Positions 23,417 through 30,701 of a DNA stretch of 64,000 bases are shown here, piece by piece (within the stretch, counting starts at the first letter, position 1; each line of letters opens with the position of its first letter). Source of the DNA: an uncultured Eubacteriales bacterium (GTDB taxonomy: Bacteria > Bacillota > Clostridia > Oscillospirales > CAG-272). The position numbers and the translations under genes are program-made. The stretch is from assembly GCA_934371135.1 (NCBI GenBank), contig CAKRNO010000005.1:33784-97783 (forward strand). Reading direction: 5' to 3'. The notes below the pieces were generated by a model. It did no database searches. It was given only the letters and a program-made list of their open reading frames with translations, and was not told the DNA's origin.

Positions 23417-23977
23417 ATGAACCGTAACCCCTACGAGGTCCTGGGCGTCGCCCCCGGCGCCACCGATGACGAGATCAAGAACGCGTACCGCGCCCTCGCC
23501 CGCCGGTATACCCCCGACAGCGCCGAGATGCAGGAAATCAATGACGCCTTTGACGAGATCGTGCGTCAGCGCGCCGCATCCGGCGGCTTCAACAGCTCTC
23601 CCTTTTCCGGCGTGCGCGCCTGCCTCTCGCGCGGCGACTATGCCGAAGCGGAGCGGGAGCTCGACCTGTGCCCCACCGATACGAGAAACGCCGAATGGCA
23701 TTTTCTCAAAAGCGTCTGTCTCGACCGCCGCGGGCAGACCGGAGACGCCATGCAGGAGCTGAATACTGCCTGCGCCATGGACCCCGGCAACGAGGAGTAC
23801 GCCAAATCGCGCGACATCTACCGTACCCGCGCCGGCGGCTACGGCGCCTCCTACCGCACGGATACCTACGGCAGCCGGCGCGACACCACCGCCTCCTTCT
23901 GCAACTGCTGCTCCAATCTCATCATCGCGGACTGCTGCTGCGAGTGCCTGGGCGGGGATCTCATCCCCTGCATCTGA
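23417..23977 (+). CDS. J-domain-like protein with lost HPD motif and Cys-rich tail
   Basis: A 186-residue protein. Residues 1-55 are a DnaJ-type J domain (NPYEVLGVAPGATDDEIKNA then YRALARRY), but the HPD tripeptide needed to stimulate Hsp70 reads TPD at 32-34. Residues 65-130 resemble a TPR-like hairpin (ARACLSRGDYAEAERELDL-type pattern). The C-terminus has CNCCSN and CCCECLGGDLIPCI: eight Cys within the last 27 residues, fit for metal binding or membrane-associated disulfides. RBS AAGGAGG. 17 bp downstream of the DUF5685 gene. It probably scaffolds rather than activates a chaperone. Confidence 0.8.
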   Translation: MNRNPYEVLGVAPGATDDEIKNAYRALARRYTPDSAEMQEINDAFDEIVRQRAASGGFNSSPFSGVRACLSRGDYAEAERELDLCPTDTRNAEWHFLKSVCLDRRGQTGDAMQELNTACAMDPGNEEYAKSRDIYRTRAGGYGASYRTDTYGSRRDTTASFCNCCSNLIIADCCCECLGGDLIPCI

Positions 23978-23978
23978 T

Positions 23979-24530
23979 ATGCGCCGCGGGACCAAACGGC
24001 TGACGGTGTCCGCCGCGCTCGTCGCGCTGACCGTCGTTCTGCTGTGGCTCGGGTCGCTCATCGGAGTGCTGGACCTCGTGACGGCATTCGTCGCCTCGCT
24101 CCTCATTGCCTTTTCGGTGGCGGAGTTCGGCGTCGCGTGGAGCTTTCTGCCATGGATCACCGCCGGGCTGCTCTCCTGCCTGCTCATGCCAGGCGCCTTC
24201 ATCTCCTGGGAGTACGCGCTCCTCGTGGGCGTCCTCCCGATCCTCAAGGCGCTGTGGGAGCGCATCCCCTCCCGCCCGCTTGCCTTTCTCGGTAAGTTTG
24301 CGTCGTTCAACCTGCTGTACGCCGCCATCCTGACGGTGTTCCACTTCTTTTTCGGCGGGCTGTTCACCGACCTCACGCTGTTCGGGCACACGGTCCCGGC
24401 GATTACCGTGCCGATCCTCCTCGCCGTACTCGGGAACCTTTCGTTCCTGCTCTACGATTACCTGCTCACCCGCATGATCTTTCTTTACTATACCAAATGG
24501 AGCGCGCGCATCGCGCGTTGGCTCCGTTAA
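23979..24530 (+). CDS. Integral membrane protein, five or six TM segments, ECF S-component-like
   Basis: A 183-residue protein with hydrophobic segments at about 10-30, 35-52, 55-72, 80-95, 110-130 and 140-163. Topology and size recall the substrate-binding S components of ECF transporters or small uncharacterised permeases, but the Ala-Trp motif region is not clear. It starts one base after the J-like gene's stop and is followed after 15 bp by rimO, so it is part of the operon. Substrate unknown. Confidence 0.65.
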   Translation: MRRGTKRLTVSAALVALTVVLLWLGSLIGVLDLVTAFVASLLIAFSVAEFGVAWSFLPWITAGLLSCLLMPGAFISWEYALLVGVLPILKALWERIPSRPLAFLGKFASFNLLYAAILTVFHFFFGGLFTDLTLFGHTVPAITVPILLAVLGNLSFLLYDYLLTRMIFLYYTKWSARIARWLR

Positions 24531-24545
24531 GACAGGAAGTTTTTT

Positions 24546-25880
24546 ATGACCAAAGTCGGATTTATTTCCCTTGGCTGCTCCAAAAACCAGGTCGATACCG
24601 AAGTGATGCTGAAGACCCTCGCTGACGCGGGCTATACCATCGTCTCGGACGAGACGGAGGCGGACATCGTCGTCATCAACACCTGCGGCTTCATCGAGAG
24701 CGCCAAGCGCGAGTCCATTGACAACATTCTGGACGTCGCGTGGCTCAAGGAGAACCGCTCCCTGCGCGGCATCGTCGTCACGGGCTGTATGGCAGAGCGC
24801 TACCGCGAGCAGATCTTCTCCGAGATGCCGGAGGTCGATGCCCTGCTCGGCGTCGGCTCGCTCGCGCACATCGTCGATGCTGTGCGCGCCGTGGACGGCG
24901 GCGAAAAATACAGCTCCTTCGAGGATAAGGAAAAGTCGCCGCTCGGCGGCGGCAGGATCCTGACCACCCATGCCTACTCCGTCTACCTGAAGATCGCCGA
25001 GGGGTGCGATAACCGCTGCACCTACTGCGCGATCCCGCTCATCCGCGGCCGTCTGCGCTCCCGCCCGATCGAGGAGCTGGTCGAGGAGGCGGTGACGCTG
25101 GAAAAGAACGGCGCGAAGGAGCTGAACATCATCGCGCAGGACACCTCGCGCTACGGGCTGGACCTCTACGGCAGGTACCGCCTCGCCGATCTTGTCCGCG
25201 AGATCTGCCGTGCGACGAGCATCCCGTGGATCCGCCTGCTCTACTGCTACCCCGACAAGATCACGGATGAGCTGATTGCCGAGATGCGCGATAACCCGCG
25301 CCTGCTCCCCTACATGGACATCCCGATCCAGCACATAAACGACCGCATCCTCACCGCCATGAACCGGCACGGCAACGGGCGCCTCGTGCGCGAGACGGTG
25401 GAAAAGCTCCGCCGCGAGGTGCCGGGCATCACCCTGCGCACCACCGCGATGGTCGGCTTCCCCGGGGAGACGCGCGAGGAGTTTGAAGAGCTCTGCAATT
25501 ACCTGCGCGAGGCGCGCTTTGACCGCTTCGGCGCTTTCACCTATTCGCCGGAGGAGGATACCCCGGCGGCATCCTTCCCGGACCAGGTAGACGAGCAGGA
25601 GAAGCAGGATCGCTACGACATCCTCATGCAGACCCAGCTCCCCATCTCCGAGGAGCTGCAAAAAGCCAAGGTAGGCTCGGACGTGACCGTCCTCTGCGAG
25701 GGCTATGACCGCGTCGCCTCTACCCACTTCGGCAGGAGCGCGGCAGACGCGCCCGACGTGGACGGTAAGGTGTACTTCTCCTCGAAGAAGCGCATTGCCC
25801 CCGGCAAGTTCGTGCGCGTCCACCTGACCGAAGCGATGGACTACGATCTCATCGGTGAGCTCGTCGAGGAGCTCGACTGA
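24546..25880 (+). CDS. rimO: Ribosomal protein uS12 methylthiotransferase RimO
   Basis: A 444-residue radical-SAM enzyme that methylthiolates an Asp of ribosomal protein S12. Domains: N-terminal MTTase domain with Cys in SLGCSKNQVD and NTCGFIESA and VTGCMAERY (auxiliary 4Fe-4S), radical SAM core with the CxxxCxxC site in CDNRCTYCAIP, and a C-terminal TRAM domain (VTVLCEGYD to the end). The SKNQVDTE motif and PFWP-free MTTase start separate RimO from MiaB. Length is typical. RBS is weak (AGGAAG). End of the DUF5685 operon. Confidence 0.95.
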   Translation: MTKVGFISLGCSKNQVDTEVMLKTLADAGYTIVSDETEADIVVINTCGFIESAKRESIDNILDVAWLKENRSLRGIVVTGCMAERYREQIFSEMPEVDALLGVGSLAHIVDAVRAVDGGEKYSSFEDKEKSPLGGGRILTTHAYSVYLKIAEGCDNRCTYCAIPLIRGRLRSRPIEELVEEAVTLEKNGAKELNIIAQDTSRYGLDLYGRYRLADLVREICRATSIPWIRLLYCYPDKITDELIAEMRDNPRLLPYMDIPIQHINDRILTAMNRHGNGRLVRETVEKLRREVPGITLRTTAMVGFPGETREEFEELCNYLREARFDRFGAFTYSPEEDTPAASFPDQVDEQEKQDRYDILMQTQLPISEELQKAKVGSDVTVLCEGYDRVASTHFGRSAADAPDVDGKVYFSSKKRIAPGKFVRVHLTEAMDYDLIGELVEELD

Positions 25881-26027
25881 CTCCGGCGCCCCCGCGGCGC
25901 CGCCCCGGCATAGCCCCCGGCGCACCGCCTGCGATACGTCTCCCGCGACCGTCCGACAGCCGCGCCGCATCCCCGACCCCATCTGACCCCGACTGACACG
26001 CGCCCCGCGCGGAAAAGAGGTATCATC

Positions 26028-26720
26028 ATGACCGATATGACCCCGACCAACGAACCGAAACCGCAGAAGATCTGGAACGTCCCGAACATTCTCTCCCTCA
26101 TCCGCATGGTGCTGGTGCCCGTGTGTATCGCCGCCGTGCTGTACGCCGGGACATGGTTTGCCGGCGTCGCGAACGAAACGGCGCGCGTGTGGCTTATCTG
26201 CCTTGTGCCGACGCTGATCTTCATTCTCACGTCGCTGACCGATATGCTGGACGGCAAGATCGCGCGCAGGTACGGTCTGATCACCGACTTCGGGAAGTTC
26301 ATCGACCCCCTCGCCGATAAGTTCATGGTCTTCGGGCTGCTCATCGCCATCCTCGCGACGGATTCCGGCTACTATACCGCCATCCGCCCCGTGTTCGTCT
26401 GGGTCGCCGCCGTCGTCATCCTGCGGGAGCTCGGCGTCACGTCCCTGCGCCTTGTCGTCGCCTCGCGCGGCGTGGTCGTTCCCGCCTCGTGGTGGGGGAA
26501 GATCAAGACCGTGACGCAAATCTGCGCCCTGGTCGTCATCCTCATGGAGCCGGCGCTCACGCACCACCTCGCCGCATCTGCCGCCACGACCTCCTTCAAC
26601 ATCTGGTACGACGGACACCTTGCCGCCGCCCTCGCCATGGGCGCCATGACCCTGACGACGGTCGGCTCCGGGCTCGATTACCTCCGTCACCTCTGGCCCT
26701 ACGTCGCCGGGAAAAAGTAA
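26028..26720 (+). CDS. pgsA: CDP-diacylglycerol-glycerol-3-phosphate 3-phosphatidyltransferase
   Basis: A 230-residue membrane enzyme that makes phosphatidylglycerol phosphate. The CDP-alcohol phosphotransferase signature D-x2-DG-x2-AR-x8-G-x3-D-x3-D is present: DMLDGKIARRYGLITDFGKF then IDPLADK. TM segments lie at about 23-43, 60-78, 115-135, 155-170 and 195-215. The start with RBS AAAGAGG follows a 147-bp gap after rimO, in which I see no clear promoter. The N-terminal 15 residues (Thr, Pro, Asn-rich) form a short soluble leader. Confidence 0.93.
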   Translation: MTDMTPTNEPKPQKIWNVPNILSLIRMVLVPVCIAAVLYAGTWFAGVANETARVWLICLVPTLIFILTSLTDMLDGKIARRYGLITDFGKFIDPLADKFMVFGLLIAILATDSGYYTAIRPVFVWVAAVVILRELGVTSLRLVVASRGVVVPASWWGKIKTVTQICALVVILMEPALTHHLAASAATTSFNIWYDGHLAAALAMGAMTLTTVGSGLDYLRHLWPYVAGKK

Positions 26721-26819
26721 GATACCCCCAAAAAGAGAGTGGGATGCGCTCCGCGCCGCCGCAACGGCGGGAGCCCGCACGGCTATTATATATTTTCGGA
26801 AAAGAAATCGCACCCCCCC

Positions 26820-26848
26820 TTTACAAACCGTGAAAGCTGTGTTATAAT
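26820..26848 (+). promoter_or_regulatory. Promoter of rpsO
   Basis: TTTACA (26820-26825), 17-bp spacer, TATAAT (26843-26848). It gives a leader of about 95 nt. Confidence 0.8.
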
Positions 26849-26897
26849 AACCCTCGGTTTCCCCACCGCGGTCCTTGGCGTCACCTGCCGGGCACTG

Positions 26898-26950
26898 CGA
26901 TGCGGGTGTCATAAAATACGGTGCTTTCTGCATCGGGAAAGGTGAACAAG
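26898..26950 (+). promoter_or_regulatory. Structured leader of rpsO, candidate S15 autoregulatory site
   Basis: CGATGC (26898-26903) pairs with GCATCG (26930-26935), placing the helix directly next to the GGAAAGGTG ribosome-binding site. S15 is known to repress its own mRNA in several bacteria through leader structures; the specific fold here is only proposed. Confidence 0.3.
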
Positions 26951-27214
26951 ATGGATAAGGAACGCAAATCGCAGATCATCGCGGCGAACCGCACGGCTGA
27001 AAACGACACCGGTTCTCCCGAGGTACAGGTTGCCATTCTGACCGACCGGATCAACACGCTGACCGAACACATGAAGAAGAACCCGAAGGACTTCCACTCC
27101 CAGCGGGGTCTTTCCAAGATGGTCGGCCGTCGTAAGAACCTGCTCGGTTACCTTCAGAAGAAGGACATCAACCGCTACCGCGAGATCATCAAGAAACTGG
27201 GTCTGCGTAAGTAA
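26951..27214 (+). CDS. rpsO: Ribosomal protein uS15
   Basis: An 87-residue primary binder of 16S rRNA in the small-subunit platform. Standard features: KERKSQIIA start, [10 protein letters not shown], then the [20 protein letters not shown] and [14 protein letters not shown] motifs. ATG 26951 is chosen because GAAAGGTG precedes it and it gives the normal length; an upstream in-frame ATG (26921) would add ten atypical residues. Followed by pnp, the common bacterial pair. Confidence 0.97.
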   Translation: MDKERKSQIIAANRTAENDTGSPEVQVAILTDRINTLTEHMKKNPKDFHSQRGLSKMVGRRKNLLGYLQKKDINRYREIIKKLGLRK

Positions 27215-27224
27215 GACCCGGAGG

Positions 27225-27260
27225 ACGGGGAACGCATCCAAGGTGCTTTCCCCGTTTCTT
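27225..27260 (+). terminator. Attenuator-like terminator between rpsO and pnp
   Basis: ACGGGGAA (27225-27232) pairs with TTCCCCGT (27248-27255), followed by TTCTTACG. The U-tract is short, so read-through to pnp is likely. Confidence 0.55.
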
Positions 27261-27286
27261 ACGTTTCCAACGGGATGCTTCATAGA

Positions 27287-27319
27287 ACTTAATCAAGCGG
27301 GGTCGCGGCTTGATTAAGT
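27287..27319 (+). promoter_or_regulatory. Perfect 12-bp hairpin upstream of pnp
   Basis: ACTTAATCAAGC (27287-27298) and GCTTGATTAAGT (27308-27319) with a 9-nt loop and no U-tract. Placed like the RNase III-cleaved stem upstream of E. coli pnp, through which PNPase controls its own mRNA. Confidence 0.6.
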
Positions 27320-27363
27320 GCTATGGCTCCCGGAAAAATAAATACAGAAAAAGGAGCATACCA

Positions 27364-29493
27364 ATGTCCGCACAACACAAAGTATTCAAAGACTATCGCG
27401 CGTTCGAGTACACCTACGCCGGCAGACCTCTGAAGATCGAGGTCGGTAAGATGGCGGGGCTTGCGAACGGCGCCTGCATGGTGCGCTACGGCGACACCTG
27501 CATCCTCGCGACCGCGACGGCTTCCGCCGCACCGAGAGAGGGCATCGACTTCCTGCCGCTGTCCGTGGACTACAACGAAAAGATGTACGCCGTGGGTAAG
27601 ATCCCCGGCGGGTACCTCAAGCGCGAGGGCAAGCCGTCCGAAAAGGCGATCCTCACCTCCCGCGTGATCGACCGCCCCATCCGTCCCCTGTTCCCGAAGG
27701 ATCTGCGTAACGACGTCGCCATCGCGCTGGACGTCATGTCCGTGGATCAGGACTGCTCGCCCGAGATCACCGCGATGATCGGTGCGTCCGTCGCCCTCTC
27801 CATTTCGGATATTCCGTGGAACGGGCCGATCGGCGGCGCCTTCATCGGCATGGTGAACGGTGAGTACGTCGTCAACCCGACTGCCGCGCAGCGCGCCGGG
27901 TCCACTCTGGAGCTCACGGTCGCCGCGTCCGAGAAGAAGGTCGTCATGATCGAGGCAGGCGCGAAGGAGGTGTCCGACGACGAGATGTTCGACGCCATCA
28001 TGCTCGCGCACAAGGAGATCAAGGATCTGCTCGTGTTCGTGAACGGGATTATTAAGGAGGTCGGTAAGCCGAAGTTCTCCTATGCCTCCGGCGAGCTCGA
28101 CCACGATATGTTCGACGAGATCTTCGCCTACTGCGAGACCCGCGTGATGGAAGCGCTCGATACCGATGACAAGAACGTGCGTGACGCGCGCCTCCAGCCC
28201 ATCATCGAGGACATCGCCGCCACCTTCTCCGAGAAGTATCCGAGCCTCTCGACCCAGCTGCCCGAGCTCATCTACAAGATTCAGAAGAAGATCGTCCGCC
28301 GCTGGCTCATCAACGATAAGAAGCGTGTGGACGGCAGAGCGATGGACGAGATCCGCCCGCTCGACGCCGAGGTAGGGCTCCTGCCCCGCACCCACGGCTC
28401 CGGGATGTTCACGAGAGGGCAGACGCAGGTGCTGTCCGTCGCGACCCTCGGCACCCTCTCCGATGCACAGAAGCTGGACGGGCTCGACGACGAGGACTCC
28501 AAGCGCTATATGCACCAGTACAATATGCCCGGCTACTCGACCGGTGAGGCGAAGTCGATGCGCAGCCCCGGCAGACGTGAGATCGGTCACGGCGCCCTTG
28601 CAGAGCGCTCGCTCGTCCCCGTGCTGCCCTCCGTTGAGGAGTTCCCCTACGCCATCCGTGTCGTCTCCGAGGTGCTCTCCTCGAACGGCTCGACCTCGCA
28701 GGCATCCGTCTGCGGCTCCACCCTCGCCCTCATGGACGCGGGCGTGCCGATCAAGGCGCCGGTCGCCGGTATCTCCTGCGGTCTGATCACCGAGGATGAC
28801 GGCAGCTGGACGACCATGATCGATATCCAGGGGCTTGAGGACTTCTACGGCGATATGGACTTCAAGGTCGCCGGTACGCACAAGGGTATCACCTCCATCC
28901 AGATGGACCTGAAGATCGACGGTCTGACCCCCGAGATCATCCGCGCCGCCCTCGAAACGACACACAAGGGCCGCGATTATATCATTGACGAATTCCTGCT
29001 CAAGGCAATCCCCGCTCCGCGCGCCGAGGTTTCTCCCTACGCGCCGAAGATGGTCTCCTTCAAGATCGACCCCGACAAGATCCGCGAGGTCATCGGCAGC
29101 GGCGGGAAGGTCATTCAGAAGATCGTCGCCGACACCGGCGCCAAGATCGATATCAACGACGACGGTACCGTCTGCGTTGCCGCAGTGGACAAGAACGCCA
29201 TCGATGCCGCGAAGGCGATCATCGACGCCATCGTGTTTGAGCCCGTGGTCGGCGAGACCTATGACGGCGTTGTCACCCGTATCGTCAAGAGCAAGGACGA
29301 TGAGACCAAGGACGTCGGCGTGATCGTCGAGTACGCCCCCGGCAAGGATACCCTGGTGCACATCTCCAAGCTGCAGGACAAGCGCACCGAGCACTGCGAG
29401 GATGTCTGCCGCGTCGGCGACAGTGTACGCATCAAGTACATGGGCATCGACAAGAAGGGCAGACAGGACTTCTCCATGAAGGACGCCGACTGA
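27364..29493 (+). CDS. pnp: Polyribonucleotide nucleotidyltransferase (PNPase)
   Basis: A 709-residue phosphorolytic 3'-5' exoribonuclease, component of RNA turnover. Domains: first RNase PH core (1-140), alpha-helical domain (145-235), catalytic second RNase PH core (about 320-540, with GRREIGHGALAERSL and ALMDAGVPIKAPVAGI), KH (about 555-610, with IREVIGSGGKVIQKI) and S1 (about 625-700). ATG 27364 follows AAAAAGGAG; an in-frame ATG at 27310 lies within the hairpin and has no RBS. The gene follows rpsO and its own leader hairpin. Length is normal. Confidence 0.97.
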   Translation: MSAQHKVFKDYRAFEYTYAGRPLKIEVGKMAGLANGACMVRYGDTCILATATASAAPREGIDFLPLSVDYNEKMYAVGKIPGGYLKREGKPSEKAILTSRVIDRPIRPLFPKDLRNDVAIALDVMSVDQDCSPEITAMIGASVALSISDIPWNGPIGGAFIGMVNGEYVVNPTAAQRAGSTLELTVAASEKKVVMIEAGAKEVSDDEMFDAIMLAHKEIKDLLVFVNGIIKEVGKPKFSYASGELDHDMFDEIFAYCETRVMEALDTDDKNVRDARLQPIIEDIAATFSEKYPSLSTQLPELIYKIQKKIVRRWLINDKKRVDGRAMDEIRPLDAEVGLLPRTHGSGMFTRGQTQVLSVATLGTLSDAQKLDGLDDEDSKRYMHQYNMPGYSTGEAKSMRSPGRREIGHGALAERSLVPVLPSVEEFPYAIRVVSEVLSSNGSTSQASVCGSTLALMDAGVPIKAPVAGISCGLITEDDGSWTTMIDIQGLEDFYGDMDFKVAGTHKGITSIQMDLKIDGLTPEIIRAALETTHKGRDYIIDEFLLKAIPAPRAEVSPYAPKMVSFKIDPDKIREVIGSGGKVIQKIVADTGAKIDINDDGTVCVAAVDKNAIDAAKAIIDAIVFEPVVGETYDGVVTRIVKSKDDETKDVGVIVEYAPGKDTLVHISKLQDKRTEHCEDVCRVGDSVRIKYMGIDKKGRQDFSMKDAD

Positions 29494-29521
29494 CAAGGAC
29501 CCCGAAAAACCAAGATGTGAA

Positions 29522-29560
29522 AAGACCGCGACGGTTCCCCGTCGCGGTCTTGTTTTCGCT
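29522..29560 (+). terminator. Rho-independent terminator of pnp
   Basis: AAGACCGCGACGG-TTC-CCCGTCGCGGTCTT followed by GTTTTC. Confidence 0.85.
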
Positions 29561-29625
29561 CCACATCACCCCCGACCGCCGCGCGGCATCGCCGGTCGAA
29601 AGTCGGGTATTTCCGGAGGTACCCC

Positions 29626-30477
29626 ATGAAACGCAATACCAGAGAAATCCTCAATATGCTCTCGGCGGCAGGGCTCGTGCTCCTGACGCTGCTCCTCGCG
29701 CTGGGGGTGCACGCCTGCCGGAACACCGAGGAGGCAAAAGCCCGACGGGCGCAGACCCTGCGCGCAGGCGGCGTCCCGGAGACAGAGACGCATACGCTCA
29801 CCGTGCCCCCGACCGCCCCCCTCCCCCTGCCGTCGGCGGCGTCGCCCTTATCCCGGGAGAGCCTTGCCCGCGTGCGCGAGACCTTGGTCGTCCTCGCCCC
29901 GTCGCTCGACGGCGCGGAGCCGGTTTTCTCGGCAACACCCGGTCTTTTGGTCTCGCCCTCTCTGCTCGCGCCGCTCTCCGATCTCGCCGCCGCGTTCCAC
30001 GCGGCGCGCCCCCGGGAGACCCTGCATATCACGGCGGCGTTCACCCCGGATGTGACCTCTCCCTCCGCGACGGGGCTCTCGGTGTCCCTCTCCGTGCGGC
30101 ACACGACCGATGACGGCAGAGTGGAGACGCTGTCCCTCTCCAGCCTGCCGGACGCCGCCGCCACCCTCGCGGCAGAGCGCGCCCGCTACGGTTTTGTTTC
30201 CCCCGGCGGCGACGACGCCTCCCTGTATTTCGTCGGTTACCCGCACGCCACCCTTATGGAGGAGCGGCACCTCACCCCCGCGCAGTACCTGACGTATATC
30301 TCCCTGTTCTCGCAGGCGGAGCCCCTCACCGCCCGCGTCTGCGGCAACGTCTACCGCGTCTTTTACCTCCCCGCCGAGAACGGCTCCGCCCGCCTCACCC
30401 TCCCGCGCGACACCCCCTTTTCGCTCCTGCCCGTCGGCTCCGCCGGCTTCATCGCCGTCCTCCCCGGCGACGCCTGA
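29626..30477 (+). CDS. Membrane-anchored degenerate VanY/M15-like protein (probably not catalytic)
   Basis: A 283-residue protein with an N-terminal anchor (LLTLLLALGVHAC), perhaps a lipoprotein, then a Pro/Thr-rich linker to about 75. Residues 85-230 follow the layout of M15B D,D-carboxypeptidases: SPSATGLSVS (145-154) takes the place of SxHxTGLAxD, and RYGFV (187-191) with LYFVGYPHA (200-208) takes the place of RYGFxLRYP...EPWHFRYVG. The zinc His is Ser147, the zinc Asp is Ser154 and the catalytic Glu/His pair is gone. A peptidoglycan-binding or regulatory pseudoenzyme is the likely role. RBS GGAGGTA. Confidence 0.7.
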   Translation: MKRNTREILNMLSAAGLVLLTLLLALGVHACRNTEEAKARRAQTLRAGGVPETETHTLTVPPTAPLPLPSAASPLSRESLARVRETLVVLAPSLDGAEPVFSATPGLLVSPSLLAPLSDLAAAFHAARPRETLHITAAFTPDVTSPSATGLSVSLSVRHTTDDGRVETLSLSSLPDAAATLAAERARYGFVSPGGDDASLYFVGYPHATLMEERHLTPAQYLTYISLFSQAEPLTARVCGNVYRVFYLPAENGSARLTLPRDTPFSLLPVGSAGFIAVLPGDA

Positions 30478-30613
30478 CCCCATTCTCCCCGCCATCCGAC
30501 ATCGCGCACCGACCATGACACCGCCCCGGCGCTTCCCCTCACCCTGACGTCTGACACTGCGCACCGTCGCTCCCCGCGCTGACCCGGTTGCCCGCGCGCT
30601 GCGGCTCCCCTAC

Positions 30614-30655
30614 AATAAAAAAGAGTACCGACAAAAACCGGTACTCTTTTTTATT
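30614..30655. terminator. Bidirectional terminator serving the convergent VanY-like and htpG genes
   Basis: AATAAAAAAGAGTACCG (30614-30630) and CGGTACTCTTTTTTATT (30639-30655), 17-bp perfect stem. Confidence 0.9.
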
Positions 30656-30701
30656 CACCCCCGATGGGCGGCAAACGGTTCTCGGGACAAACCCCGCCCC
30701 G

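Noticed and set aside
23961..26933. 990-residue minus-strand open frame across the DUF5685-pgsA region
   Set aside because: It lies antisense to rimO and pgsA, whose motifs are unmistakable, and its residues are Arg/Asp/Gly-rich low complexity as expected from the complement of GC-rich coding sequence.
27289..29496. 735-residue minus-strand open frame opposite pnp
   Set aside because: Shadow of pnp caused by high third-position G+C.
30611..30616. TACAAT as a -10 promoter element
   Set aside because: It is part of the flank of the bidirectional terminator and lacks a -35 or a downstream gene on that strand.
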